Origin: CAJBNH01 sp964447285
Lineage (GTDB): Bacteria; Myxococcota_A; UBA9042
Assembly (NCBI GenBank): GCA_964447285.1
Contig: CAYURO010000017.1
Location: 28,118 to 92,117, forward strand
Direction of reading: 5' to 3'
Length of the DNA: 64,000 bases
Positions within the stretch are counted from its first letter, which is position 1. Each line of letters begins with the position of its first letter. Position numbers and translations under genes: made by a program. The notes beneath the pieces are model-generated. The model searched no databases. It worked only from the letters and a program-made list of their open reading frames with translations, and had not been told where the DNA came from. Positions 26,006 to 35,045 of the stretch are shown here, piece after piece.

Positions 26006-26988
26006 TCCGGTGTGACGGGCGTCAACAGCCGCCGCAGCGTCTGCAGGGCCGCGGGCAGCACCAGGAACAGCGCAGGCACCTGCGCCCGCACTTCACGCAA
26101 GTTGCTGCCCAGCGTGAGCGGCACGAACAGCGCGCAGCCAAACAGCAGCGCGAGTCGATGGTAGCGGTCCAAGTGACGCCACCCCGCAAACCCAAGGGCA
26201 AGCGGCAACCCGAACATCAGCAGGGGCGGGAAGGCGAAGCCGCGGGTCGTCAGCTCGTCCAAGGTGCGCCTCAGTAGCATCCACGTGTGGTCCACGGCAC
26301 CGGCCGACTGGGCGTCGAAGCCACCGGGATAGGCGTACTGCAACAGCTTGAGCGTTCCGATGGCCACAGCAGCCAGACCCGCCGTCTGCAGTGCCCACGC
26401 CATCCGCCGGTCGGCACGCCACGTCCAGACGCCCCACAGGGCCACGATGGGCAGGATGTCGTACTTCACGGCCATGCCGAACACCAGCAACACCGCGAAT
26501 GGCCAGACCTTTCGATCGCGCAGACACCACAGTGCCGCAAGCCAAACCAGCTGCGACAGCCGGTCCCAAGGGTGGAAGAAGTGGAACAGGTAGGTCATCG
26601 GCCCGACGGCACCGTAGAACAGCAGGCCGATGGCCACCCACGGCGGCTCCAGCCAGCGCGCAAGGTACAGCCCGAACAGCACCAACGAGGCGAACAGGAA
26701 CAGCGTGTCGAAGGCAAAGTACGCTTCCTTGAGCGGCAAGCCGATGGCGCGGTGCAGCCCCTCCGCAAGCTCGACGTTGACACGACGCACGTTGGTGCCG
26801 TTGCAGCCCAGGCCCTCCCAAGTCATTCCCGGCGGCGGTCGGTTGTCCAGAATCGCCTGATGGACCACGGCGGCCTTCTCCGGAGCGGCCGAGTAGACGA
26901 GCTGACGACCCAGCCACAGCTGCCACGTCATCGTGATCAGATAGGCCAGCACGATCAGCAGCAGCAGTTGGGTGGTGCGGGGCTTCAT
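25984..26988 (-). CDS. Polytopic membrane protein (glycosyltransferase-C-like)
   Basis: 334 residues with roughly 8-10 TM helices separated by short loops, starting MKPRTTQLLLLIVLAYLITM. The first periplasmic loop (residues about 30-80) contains a conserved-looking PPPGMTWEGLGCNGTNVRR. The pattern resembles GT-C-type or DUF2029-like membrane proteins, but no catalytic Asp-Asp motif is obvious. AGGAGA precedes the ATG, and it follows the flippase gene by 24 bases, so the two are co-transcribed. Its 3' end overlaps greB by 22 bases tail to tail. Confidence 0.6.
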   Translation of the reverse strand: MKPRTTQLLLLIVLAYLITMTWQLWLGRQLVYSAAPEKAAVVHQAILDNRPPPGMTWEGLGCNGTNVRRVNVELAEGLHRAIGLPLKEAYFAFDTLFLFASLVLFGLYLARWLEPPWVAIGLLFYGAVGPMTYLFHFFHPWDRLSQLVWLAALWCLRDRKVWPFAVLLVFGMAVKYDILPIVALWGVWTWRADRRMAWALQTAGLAAVAIGTLKLLQYAYPGGFDAQSAGAVDHTWMLLRRTLDELTTRGFAFPPLLMFGLPLALGFAGWRHLDRYHRLALLFGCALFVPLTLGSNLREVRAQVPALFLVLPAALQTLRRLLTPVTPDQVDGAS

Positions 26989-27012
26989 CGGCGGTCTCCT
27001 CTTCTGCCGGAG

Positions 27013-28650
27013 CTAGGCGTTGCGACGCCACAGGGGTTCGAGCTTTAGCCATGCCCAGACATAGCGGCGGTCGGCGGCGGTCAGCAGGTCGAACACGTGC
27101 GCCAGCCCCAGATAGGTCGCGGCGTAGAGCACCAATCGAACGACCAGCCCCACGGCCATGCCCGACAGGCCGTCGCCCACGTCAGGGACCGGCCCACCCA
27201 GCGCCACCGCCCACGTCGTCCACGGCAGCAACACCACGCCCGCCAGCACGGCGGCGAGGAAGCGCCGACGGTAGGGGACCCAAGGAAATACTCTCGCCAT
27301 GGAGAGTTGCGAGACCGTCGCGATTTGCCGCAGCAGCACGACGATGATGACGACTTGCGCCGCCACCGACCCAAACGCCGCCCAACCCAGCCCAAGATGG
27401 TCGTAGGTCCCCGCCGGGGCGTGGCGACCGACCGTCATCACAAACGCCACCAGCGCGAAGTTGATCGCGGTGTTCACGATCACGCCTGCCAGCTGCGACC
27501 GCAGGATTGCGCGGGGGTGTCCCAGCGCCATCAGCATCGTCCCATAGGCCGTCACCCGCAGCGGCAGCAGGCACAGGAACATGCGGAAAGGCAGCGCGGC
27601 TGCTGCGTAATTCTTGCCGTACAGCAGCACGATGATCGGCTCTGCCTGCGCCATGGCGAACACGAAGATCGGCAGGATGACCAGCGCGACCTTCTCGATG
27701 CCGGTGTGCCACAGGCCGATGGCATCCCGTGCGGCGGCGGTGCGGTCGTCGCCCTCTGAAGCGATGGCGGACATGCGAGGTAGCATGGCGACGGCGACGG
27801 AATACGAGAGGATGCCGATGAACGGCAGTTCCTGAGCGCCTACGGTGTAGTCTGCAAACACCACGGAAGTGAAAATGAAGCCGACAACGTAGGTCGAGAA
27901 GTACTTGTTGACCTGCCCCGCCACCGAGTTCAGCCAAAGCGGCACCGCGAACGCCAGCTGCGCGCGCATGCCCCCCGGAAACGGCTCAGGCATCACGCCG
28001 CGATACACCGACTGCCACACGCCGATGGTCGCCGCCAGCCGCGCGATGGCGACCAGCAGGTAGACGGCAAGCAGGGTGACCAGGTCGGCGCCCAGCGCCG
28101 CGGGCACCAGCAGGGACAGGTTGGACGCCAGCGATACGGCCATCGTCCACAGCGACGAGACCCGGTGGCGCTCGACCCCCAGAAGAAAGGAAGTCAGCGC
28201 GCTGCTTGGGAATTCGAACACGACCGTGACGGCGATCACCAGCAGCGGCAGCGTCAGCCCAACGTGACTGGATGGCTGCAACCCAGGCACCAGCGCCAGC
28301 GCGGCGATGACCAGCGCAGACACCAGCCCCAGGCCGGTCAACAGCTGCAGCGACTGGCGCACCAGCGTCCGCTGGCGAGCGGGCGGCAGACGCGGCAGGA
28401 AGAACAGCTGCGAGTCGGGGATGGCCAGCAAACCAAGCCCCGTGGCCGTCGCCAGCACCGTCAGAGTGAACGCGAGGGAGCCGTACGCCTCCTTGTCCAT
28501 CAGCCGGACGATGGCGAACGCCTTCAGGCCGTCGAAGATCGCGACGATCAGGCGCCCGAACACGACCGCACCCACCTGAACCGACAGCTTCGCCCCCACT
28601 TTCGGAGGGGTTTGAGGGGGCTGGGCAGGGGCAGGGACGGTCATGCGCAT
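27013..28650 (-). CDS. Polysaccharide flippase (MOP/MATE superfamily, Wzx-like)
   Basis: 545 residues with about 12-14 TM helices. The first helices (KLSVQVGAVVFGRLIVAIFDGLKAFAIVRLMDKEAYGSLAF) are typical of the polysaccharide biosynthesis protein family, and RTLVRQSLQLLTGLGLVSALVI and LWLNSVAGQVNKYFSTYVVGF are characteristic inner segments. Such proteins flip undecaprenyl- or lipid-linked glycans across the inner membrane. Start choice is uncertain between ATG 28650 and ATG 28644, and no strong ribosome site is seen. Longer frames reaching 29160 run into the divergent glycosyltransferase gene and are not supported. Confidence 0.83.
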   Translation of the reverse strand: MRMTVPAPAQPPQTPPKVGAKLSVQVGAVVFGRLIVAIFDGLKAFAIVRLMDKEAYGSLAFTLTVLATATGLGLLAIPDSQLFFLPRLPPARQRTLVRQSLQLLTGLGLVSALVIAALALVPGLQPSSHVGLTLPLLVIAVTVVFEFPSSALTSFLLGVERHRVSSLWTMAVSLASNLSLLVPAALGADLVTLLAVYLLVAIARLAATIGVWQSVYRGVMPEPFPGGMRAQLAFAVPLWLNSVAGQVNKYFSTYVVGFIFTSVVFADYTVGAQELPFIGILSYSVAVAMLPRMSAIASEGDDRTAAARDAIGLWHTGIEKVALVILPIFVFAMAQAEPIIVLLYGKNYAAAALPFRMFLCLLPLRVTAYGTMLMALGHPRAILRSQLAGVIVNTAINFALVAFVMTVGRHAPAGTYDHLGLGWAAFGSVAAQVVIIVVLLRQIATVSQLSMARVFPWVPYRRRFLAAVLAGVVLLPWTTWAVALGGPVPDVGDGLSGMAVGLVVRLVLYAATYLGLAHVFDLLTAADRRYVWAWLKLEPLWRRNA

Positions 28651-28735
28651 CCAGAGGCGGCGAAGTGCGGCCGACTGCGGGTGTACCACGAGAGGCGTCG
28701 GCTGGCGAAGGATCGCCACGGGTTCTATGCTCGCG

Positions 28736-28741
28736 CCCTCG
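28736..28741 (+). promoter_or_regulatory. Candidate -10 element (TATGCT)
   Basis: TATGCT 33 bases before the GTG of the glycosyltransferase gene; the -35 region is poor. Listed because the TAT-N-CT form recurs upstream of other genes here. Confidence 0.25.
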
Positions 28742-28773
28742 GCGCCCCCCGAAGCGGGAGGCAGGAGTCGTGC

Positions 28774-30054
28774 GTGGCCAAGACCAAGCGTTTGCTGATG
28801 CTCGCCTATTTCTGGCCCCCGATGGGCGGTGCCGGCGTTCAACGCGCACTCAAGCTCGCCAAGGCCGCCCCCGACTTCGGCTGGGAGGTCTCGGTCGTTG
28901 CGGGTCAGGCGCGTCCCGGCGACCTGCAGGACGCGTCGATGCTGACCGAAGTGCCCGCCGAGATGAACGTGCAGCGTCGCGACCACCTGCGCGTGCACAC
29001 GCGCCTGCTGAGCCGCTGGATGCCGCCAGACCCCTACGTCGCGTGGTACGGTCCGGCGCTGAACGCGGCGCGTGAGCTGGCGTTGGTACAGCCGTTCGAC
29101 GCCCTGCTCTCGACCTCGATGCCCTACACGACGCACTTGGTTGCGCGCACGCTGAAGCACGAGCTGCGGGTGCCGTGGCTGGCCGACCTGCGCGACCCTT
29201 GGACCGACAACCGCTTTTTGGCCGCGTATCAGGGCAACGGCCTGCGCTCACGCTTCCGCCGCGCCGTCGACGGGCGCATGGAACGCGGCGTGTACGACGA
29301 CGCGGACATGGTGTCGGTGACGGCGGGACCGTTGCGCGACCTCCTGATCGACCGTTGGCATTTGTTGCCAGAGCGCGTGTTGCTTGCGCGAAACGGCTTT
29401 GACGAGGCGGACTTCGACGGAGTGCTGCCCCTGCCCTCGCCACGGCCGCCGGTCGACCCGGCACAGCGACAGGACCGGGCGCTGGAAGTGCTGTTCGCGG
29501 GAAGCCTTTACGAGGGCTACACCATCGAGCCATTTCTGGCCGCGTGGGAGGCGTTGCTTGCGCGCCGACCGGACGTGCGCATCCGGCTGGTGGCGCACAC
29601 CCAGGCCAAGGGGCTGCTGCAACGGCTGGTCGAGCGCTTTCCAGTCGCGGGTCCGTTGGTCGAGATCGGCCCTCGCGTGCCGCACCGCGAGATCGTCGCG
29701 CGCTATGGTCGAGCCGATATGCTGGTGTTGTCGACCCTGGACGCCCTGTCGATCCCCGGAAAACTGTTCGAGTACATCCGCTCGGGCACTCCCGTCTTCG
29801 CCTGTTCGGTGCCCGACGCCGAGTCGCACGCCCTGCTGGGCGACACGCAGACCGGGGTCGCGGTCCCGCACGATGACCCGGTGGCGGGGGCGGCCCAGCT
29901 CGAAAGGTGGTACGACGCCTGGCGCCGGGGGCAGCCCCTGACTCAACCCAACGGACGGGCAGTCGAGCAGCTGGAGCGGCGGGTGTCGTACCGCAAGATG
30001 TTTGCAGCACTGGATGACCTGACGGGGCAATTTCGGGCGGAATCGCGGCACTAG
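28774..30054 (+). CDS. Glycosyltransferase, family 4-like
   Basis: 426 residues from a GTG with AGGAG 7 bases upstream. The N-terminal LMLAYFWPPMGGAGVQRALKLAK, central LADLRDPWTDNRFLAAY, and donor-side VLFAGSLYEGYTIEPFL and VLSTLDALSIPGKLFEYIRSGTPVFA place it in the same GT4 subgroup as the transferase at 14921. It is divergent from the flippase gene, with 123 bases between, so transferase, flippase and polytopic protein form a second glycan group. An in-frame open region upstream back to 28165 is a shadow of the flippase gene. Confidence 0.85.
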   Translation: MAKTKRLLMLAYFWPPMGGAGVQRALKLAKAAPDFGWEVSVVAGQARPGDLQDASMLTEVPAEMNVQRRDHLRVHTRLLSRWMPPDPYVAWYGPALNAARELALVQPFDALLSTSMPYTTHLVARTLKHELRVPWLADLRDPWTDNRFLAAYQGNGLRSRFRRAVDGRMERGVYDDADMVSVTAGPLRDLLIDRWHLLPERVLLARNGFDEADFDGVLPLPSPRPPVDPAQRQDRALEVLFAGSLYEGYTIEPFLAAWEALLARRPDVRIRLVAHTQAKGLLQRLVERFPVAGPLVEIGPRVPHREIVARYGRADMLVLSTLDALSIPGKLFEYIRSGTPVFACSVPDAESHALLGDTQTGVAVPHDDPVAGAAQLERWYDAWRRGQPLTQPNGRAVEQLERRVSYRKMFAALDDLTGQFRAESRH

Positions 30055-30154
30055 GCGCACCGCCTTGACGCGGACGGGCTCCAACTCCACGCTGCCCGCT
30101 CATCCCCGATGGTCGGCCCCAAGGCCCCCCCCGCCCAGACGGGAACGGAAGGAC

Positions 30155-31516
30155 ATGAAACAGCGCGTCAACTGGTACGTCTTGGGCCTGGCCGCGTTCG
30201 TGCTCGCCAGCATGGGCGTCGTCTGGCTGGCGTGGAGCTTCGGTGCGCCGGACCCCGTCGCCGCGGAAGAAGCCGTGGCAGTTGAGGAAGAGCCCGAACC
30301 CGCGGCAGAACCCCCGCCAACCGCCCCAGAGGCGCCGATCCGTGTCCAAGCGGCGTCCCCAACCCCCGCACCGGCAGCCGTGGCCGGGGAACAGCCCGAA
30401 GTCTTCACCGGCGTGTCCGGCAAGGTCGTCAACTCGCGCGCCCTGCCGGTGGCCGACGCCTATGTCCGCTTCATGGTCGCCGGAGAAGAACAGTGGATCC
30501 GCACGGATGGCCAAGGGATCTTCAACTGGCAGCAACCCACCGGCACCGACCTGCGCAACATGACGGCCCAAGCGGCGGCTCCGGCGTATGCGCCCTCGCC
30601 TGCGCTGCCGATCCAGCCGGGGGTCGAGGCGCTGCTGCGTCTGGGCGACGGCGGCAGAATGCGAGGTCGGGTGATCGACGCATCTGGAACCCCCATCAAG
30701 GGTTACCTGCTCGCGGTGGATGAGGCGCGGGTAGAACTGCCCTTGCCCGGCGGCGCGCGTGTCTACCCGCCGCAGCCGTTTTCCAGCGACGACGGCACCT
30801 TTGAGCTGGGGCCGCTGCAACCCGGCCGCTTCGATCTGCGGGCCCAGGCTCCGGACCTCGCGCCCGGATTCTCACGCGATGTGGTCGTGGCGGCGGGGCA
30901 AACGACCGACGGCATCGTGATCGTGGTCTCAGCAGGAGCGAAAGTCCGCGGGCGGGTGACTTCCGCGACGGATGGCAAGCCGGTCGAGCGCGCGCGCGTG
31001 ATGGTGTTCGACCCGAATTCGGCCATGCCCTCCAAGGTCGCGGTGACCGACGCCACCGGTTCGTACGAAGTGACGGGCGTGCCCCAAGGTCGCCGAAGCC
31101 TGCGGGTGCAATCCGAGGGCTTTCTGGCAGAGATGGCGAGCGGCATCGAGGTGCCGGCATCGGGCGAGGTGGTCCGCGACGTGCAGCTGCGGCAGGGAGC
31201 GCCGGGCGAGCGGTTCTCGTTCCAAGGCATCGGCGCAACGCTGGGCAAGGACGAGCGCGGCATCGTGATCGCCAACTTGATGGACGACTCGCCGGGTGCA
31301 AAGGCGGGGCTGCAAGCCGGCGACGTGATCGTGTCGGTGGATCGCGTCGCAGCCAGCGGAATGCAGGTCGGTCAGGTCGTCGAGCTGATCCGCGGTGAGG
31401 CCGGCGTGCCCGTGACCCTGGAGGTCGAGCGCGGCGGCGTGCGCCAGACGGTGACGATCGAGCGCGGGCGGGTCGTCGTCAAGTCGCCGCACGGTCCGCA
31501 AGGCCCCGGCGAGTGA
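30155..31516 (+). CDS. Membrane-anchored protein: regulatory-like domains plus C-terminal PDZ
   Basis: 453 residues. A TM anchor (residues 7-28) is followed by an acidic, Pro-rich spacer (EEEPEPAAEPPP-type). At least three carboxypeptidase-regulatory-like/beta-sandwich domains come next, for example GVSGKVVNSRALPVADAYV, GRMRGRVIDASGTPIKGY and GAKVRGRVTSATDGKPVERARV. The C-terminal 100 residues are a PDZ domain (GIVIANLMDDSPGAKAGLQAGDVIVSVD). No protease domain is attached. It likely works in the periplasm as a scaffold or secretion accessory. GGAAGGA precedes the ATG. The stop is followed after 41 bases by the four-repeat protein gene. Confidence 0.8.
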   Translation: MKQRVNWYVLGLAAFVLASMGVVWLAWSFGAPDPVAAEEAVAVEEEPEPAAEPPPTAPEAPIRVQAASPTPAPAAVAGEQPEVFTGVSGKVVNSRALPVADAYVRFMVAGEEQWIRTDGQGIFNWQQPTGTDLRNMTAQAAAPAYAPSPALPIQPGVEALLRLGDGGRMRGRVIDASGTPIKGYLLAVDEARVELPLPGGARVYPPQPFSSDDGTFELGPLQPGRFDLRAQAPDLAPGFSRDVVVAAGQTTDGIVIVVSAGAKVRGRVTSATDGKPVERARVMVFDPNSAMPSKVAVTDATGSYEVTGVPQGRRSLRVQSEGFLAEMASGIEVPASGEVVRDVQLRQGAPGERFSFQGIGATLGKDERGIVIANLMDDSPGAKAGLQAGDVIVSVDRVAASGMQVGQVVELIRGEAGVPVTLEVERGGVRQTVTIERGRVVVKSPHGPQGPGE

Positions 31517-31557
31517 GTTTGGTGGCGGCAAGCCCCAAGAGAAGCAAGGAGTTCCGA

Positions 31558-32637
31558 ATGCCCACGGTTCAGGAGACGCGCGAGGGAATTGCGCAGAACG
31601 ACGCGCTGTACGCGATGCACTTCTCAGGTCACTCGCGCCTGACGAGGGACCTTGCTCTGCTGGACGGCATGCTGGCGTCGGCGCGACAGCTGCTGCAGGA
31701 CGCTCGCGAGGCGAAGGGTGAGGCGCGCAAAGAGCTGCTGGCAACCGTGCAGAAGCAGATCGAGCTGTACGGCAGCGAGCGAACGGCGATTGCAGAGGCC
31801 AAGCGTGCGGTTGGACCCGCCGGAGTGGCGGTAGCGCAAGTGATCGAACGGTCCAGCTATGCCGCACACCGCTACACCCGCCACTTCGCCAATCAGGAAC
31901 GGGGCAGCCGGGACGCAGGGATGCTGCTGGACGTGATCACGGAGTTGCAGGCGATGAAGGACGAGGTCGACGTGCACCGTCAGACCCTGAGCGACGACGG
32001 GTTCGCCGACGACGTGGAAGTGCTGGAACGGCGAGTGGATCTGTTCCTGAAGGAGCGCCGCGCCATCGCAGAGGCGCGCACCGAGGACACACGCGACGCC
32101 CAGTCCGGGGTGCTCGCCCGCGCGGCCAACACCATGTTCGCACTGTATCGCGAGGGCTTTGCCGGGCAGAAGCGGGTCTCGCGCCGCCCGGAGCTGTTGG
32201 CGCGCATGATCGAGAGTCTCGAAGACATCCGCGACCGCATGGAAGCCCTTGTCGCCCAAGGATTTCACGACGATCAACACGACAAGAATCACGAAATCGT
32301 CCTGGGGCGCATCGAGGCGTGGCAGACGGAGGTGGACGCGATTCGCGAGGCGCGCCGCGCCGCCGCCCTGCCCGATCTGGTCGACGAGCTGTGGGCCGCC
32401 GCGCAGGCGGACCTGACCGCCTACGGCGAGCACTTCGCTGGAATGACCCGCAAGACCCGCGACCTGGACAAATTGCGCGGCATTTGCGGCCGGCTGGACG
32501 AGATCGAACGGCAGCTGACCGCTCTGGCCCAAGTGCAGGCCTGGACAGAGCTCGACCGGCACCTGTCGACCACCCGCGACGCACTGTCGCTGTACCAGCG
32601 CGAATACGACGAGATCGTCAAGGCCCAAGCCAGCTAA
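31558..32637 (+). CDS. Four-fold repeat helical protein, no recognised family
   Basis: 359 residues made of four tandem units of about 90 residues. Each unit opens with a Y-x3-F-x6-R-x-x-R(D/R) signature: YAMHFSGHSRLTRD (18-31), YTRHFANQERGSRD (106-119), YREGFAGQKRVSRR (197-210), YGEHFAGMTRKTRD (289-302). Each ends with an E-x3-I-x-EA(K/R)-like helix: ERTAIAEAKR (74-83), ERRAIAEART (166-175), EVDAIREARR (258-267), EYDEIVKAQA (348-357). There is no signal peptide or TM, so it is cytoplasmic and probably all-helical. AAGGAG precedes the ATG at 31558. It follows the PDZ protein gene by 41 bases. Confidence 0.8.
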   Translation: MPTVQETREGIAQNDALYAMHFSGHSRLTRDLALLDGMLASARQLLQDAREAKGEARKELLATVQKQIELYGSERTAIAEAKRAVGPAGVAVAQVIERSSYAAHRYTRHFANQERGSRDAGMLLDVITELQAMKDEVDVHRQTLSDDGFADDVEVLERRVDLFLKERRAIAEARTEDTRDAQSGVLARAANTMFALYREGFAGQKRVSRRPELLARMIESLEDIRDRMEALVAQGFHDDQHDKNHEIVLGRIEAWQTEVDAIREARRAAALPDLVDELWAAAQADLTAYGEHFAGMTRKTRDLDKLRGICGRLDEIERQLTALAQVQAWTELDRHLSTTRDALSLYQREYDEIVKAQAS

Positions 32638-32754
32638 CTTGCCGTACCGCCAAACGAACAGGCGTTGCTGCCGCGCCCTCAGGTGGACACTGCCGATGCG
32701 AGTCTGCTATGTCCGCATCACGACGACGATCTTCCGTCCCGCTGAACCCAAGCC

Positions 32755-33993
32755 ATGACGCTGCATCCCCCCGAACCTCAGCATCACCGCGCCACCCAGG
32801 ACGACGTCGAGTTCGTGCTGGAGCTGGCCCGCGGCCTGCACGAGGCCGGTACGCCCTCTCACCGTCTGGAGGGGGCCATCGAGCGCATCGGCATCCAGCT
32901 GGGGCTGGAGATGCACATCTCGTCCACGCCCACCGCATTCTTCATTGGTTTCGGCCACCCGGCGCGGCAACGCCTGACGCTCTCGCGGGTGCAGCCAGGG
33001 TCGGTGGGGCTTGAGCGGCTGGAGAAGCTGGACCACGTCGTGTCCCTTGTCGGCCGCGGCGAACTGACGCCCAAAGACGGAGCAGCCGCGGTCCACTCGA
33101 TCACCTCAGCCCCAGAGCGCTATGGACCTGCCCTGACGCTGCTGGCTTACACGCTGTCGTCCACCGCCGCCGGGCGCATCTTCGACGGCGGGTGGCGTGA
33201 GATGGTCGCCGCCTCCGTCATCGGCCTGCTGATCGGCGTGTTGACCGTCGCCAGTCGGCACTCGCGGCGCGTGGTGGACGTGGTGGAACCAGTCGGGGCC
33301 CTCACGGCATCTCTGGTCGCTGCTTCTGCCGGGTTGGTGCTTGGCCGAGTGTCGCCGATGGTCGTCACCCTGGCAGGGGTCATCACGCTGCTGCCCGGCC
33401 TGACGCTGACCACCGCGATGAGTGAACTGGCCACACGCAACCTGACTTCCGGCACCGCGCGGCTGTTCGGCGCAGGCGCGACGTTCATGACGCTGGGATT
33501 GGGCGTGGGTCTGGGAAGCGAGCTGGCTGATCTGCTGCCCCACGTCGATGTGCCCCGGCGCGTCCAGCAGCTGCCTGAGTGGACCGAGTGGGTGGCGCTC
33601 GTCGTGCTGCCGCTTGCGTCTGTCGTACATCTCCGCGCGATGCCCCGTCAGATCCCCGCGATGCTCGGCGCCGGCATCTTGGCGTACACGGGCGCGCGGC
33701 TGGGGGCGCACGTGCTGGGTCCCGAATTTGGCGCGTTTGCCGCCGCCCTGCTTCTGGGAACCGCCAGCAACGCCTATGCGCGCATCCTCGACCGCCCCGC
33801 GTCCGTTCTGGCCACCTCCGGCATCCTGATGCTCGTCCCCGGCAGCATCGGCTTTCGCAGCATGTCATCGATGATGCAGAACGACGTCGTACACGGGATG
33901 CAGACCGCGATGTCGATGCTGCTGGTCGCGGTGTCGCTCGCTGGCGGCCTGCTGTTCGCCAACGTGGTCGTGCCCCCGCGGCGGGCCGTGTAG
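32755..33993 (+). CDS. Threonine/serine exporter, ThrE family (YjjP/YjjB fused)
   Basis: 412 residues. The N-terminal cytoplasmic domain (VEFVLELARGLHEAGTPSHRLEGAIERIG) is the ThrE signature segment, with H-R-L-E and the following FF-x-G block. About ten TM helices follow in two halves, equivalent to the YjjP and YjjB domains that are separate in E. coli. The second half has MLVPGSIGFRSM, the family PGS/GFR motif. It should export threonine/serine or a related small metabolite by proton exchange. It is single, with 117 bases upstream that show no clear promoter. Confidence 0.87.
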   Translation: MTLHPPEPQHHRATQDDVEFVLELARGLHEAGTPSHRLEGAIERIGIQLGLEMHISSTPTAFFIGFGHPARQRLTLSRVQPGSVGLERLEKLDHVVSLVGRGELTPKDGAAAVHSITSAPERYGPALTLLAYTLSSTAAGRIFDGGWREMVAASVIGLLIGVLTVASRHSRRVVDVVEPVGALTASLVAASAGLVLGRVSPMVVTLAGVITLLPGLTLTTAMSELATRNLTSGTARLFGAGATFMTLGLGVGLGSELADLLPHVDVPRRVQQLPEWTEWVALVVLPLASVVHLRAMPRQIPAMLGAGILAYTGARLGAHVLGPEFGAFAAALLLGTASNAYARILDRPASVLATSGILMLVPGSIGFRSMSSMMQNDVVHGMQTAMSMLLVAVSLAGGLLFANVVVPPRRAV

Positions 33994-34088
33994 CGCTCGC
34001 CCCCGCCTGCCCCGCGTCCCAAGTTCTACAGCCACATTCGCACCTCAGCGACCTCCCGGCGCATCGTACCCGGCTTGGAGGTCCCCTG

Positions 34089-34682
34089 ATGCCCAAGCTT
34101 CCCCTGTTCTTCGTATTCCTTGTTTCGCTGGCCGCCCTGACGACGGGTTGCTGGAAGGAGGTGAAGGTGGTTCCCGCCGACAGCGCGGCCGTTCAGGCCG
34201 CCCCGATCCTGGATCACAAGGTCAAGACCCTTGCGGGGGAGGAAACTTCGCTCGCGGCCTATCGTGGCAAGGTCATGTTGGTCGTCAACACCGCGAGCGC
34301 GTGCGGATTGACGCCGCAGTACAAGGGCTTGCAGCAGTTGTGGGAGAAGTATGGCGACCGCGGACTCGTCGTGCTTGGCTTTCCGTGCAACGACTTTGCG
34401 GGTCAGGAACCCGGAACCGCTGAAGAGATCAAGAGTTTCTGCACCGCCAAGTTCAACGTGACTTTCCCCTTGTTCGAGAAGGTACGCGCCAAGGGCGACA
34501 AGAGTCCGCTGTACAAGACGCTGACGGAAGAGGTCGACCCCACGCTGCGGGGAGAAATCCAGTGGAACTTCACGAAGTTCTTGGCTGACCGGCAGGGCCG
34601 CGTCGTCGCTCGCTTCGAGCCGCGCGTTGCACCTGACGACCCCAAGCTGATCGCCGAAATCGAGCGGTTGTTGGGGCCATAG
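34089..34682 (+). CDS. Lipoprotein glutathione peroxidase (Cys type)
   Basis: 197 residues. The signal peptide ends in a lipobox (LTTGC, lipidated Cys 21), so the enzyme is envelope-anchored, unlike cytosolic BtuE-type homologues. The peroxidatic residue is C72 in NTASACGLTP (Cys, not Sec). The remaining tetrad members are Q106 in NDFAGQEPG and W159/N160 in WNF. C100 (GFPCND) matches the resolving Cys of thioredoxin-dependent members. Expected role: reduction of lipid or hydrogen peroxides at the membrane. GGAGG lies upstream of the ATG. Confidence 0.92.
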   Translation: MPKLPLFFVFLVSLAALTTGCWKEVKVVPADSAAVQAAPILDHKVKTLAGEETSLAAYRGKVMLVVNTASACGLTPQYKGLQQLWEKYGDRGLVVLGFPCNDFAGQEPGTAEEIKSFCTAKFNVTFPLFEKVRAKGDKSPLYKTLTEEVDPTLRGEIQWNFTKFLADRQGRVVARFEPRVAPDDPKLIAEIERLLGP

Positions 34683-34696
34683 GGAGGGTCTATCCT
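34668..34696 (+). promoter_or_regulatory. Candidate promoter (TTGTTG - 17 - TATCCT)
   Basis: TTGTTG at 34668-34673, a 17-base spacer, TATCCT at 34691-34696; it starts inside the end of the peroxidase gene. It would drive the DUF2007-like gene at 34778. Confidence 0.4.
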
Positions 34697-34777
34697 GCCT
34701 GAGGCCCCCATACACCGGTAGCACCGCCCCGACCGGGAATGCGGCGCCATCCGACGCGGGCGGCGATGGAGGGTGCC

Positions 34778-35041
34778 ATGGCGTTCTCGGACGAACAGAC
34801 CCTGATCGGCGTAGACAACGCGATGGTGGCAAGACCACTGATGGACTGGCTGCGGCAGAACGGTATCCATGCGTCGCTGGCAGAGTCGGACGACATGGGC
34901 GGCACCCTGCCCTCGCTCGCCTTTGTGCACGGTACCTACATCCAGGTCCCGCCGCAGCAACACGAGGAAGCCAAGCACCTGATCGACAAGTACCTTTCGG
35001 CCAAGACGGCCCCCACCGACGAGCTGGACGGCGACCAGTAG
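34778..35041 (+). CDS. Small DUF2007-like protein
   Basis: 87 residues from the ATG at 34778, which has GGAGGG 5 bases upstream. LIGVDNAMVARPLMDWLRQNGIHASLAES and the end YIQVPPQQHEEAKHLIDKYL match the small alpha-beta fold of DUF2007 ('putative signal transducing protein'), whose activity is not established. It has no TM or signal peptide. It ends 4 bases from the convergent secreted-protein gene. Confidence 0.7.
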   Translation: MAFSDEQTLIGVDNAMVARPLMDWLRQNGIHASLAESDDMGGTLPSLAFVHGTYIQVPPQQHEEAKHLIDKYLSAKTAPTDELDGDQ

Positions 35042-35045
35042 GACG

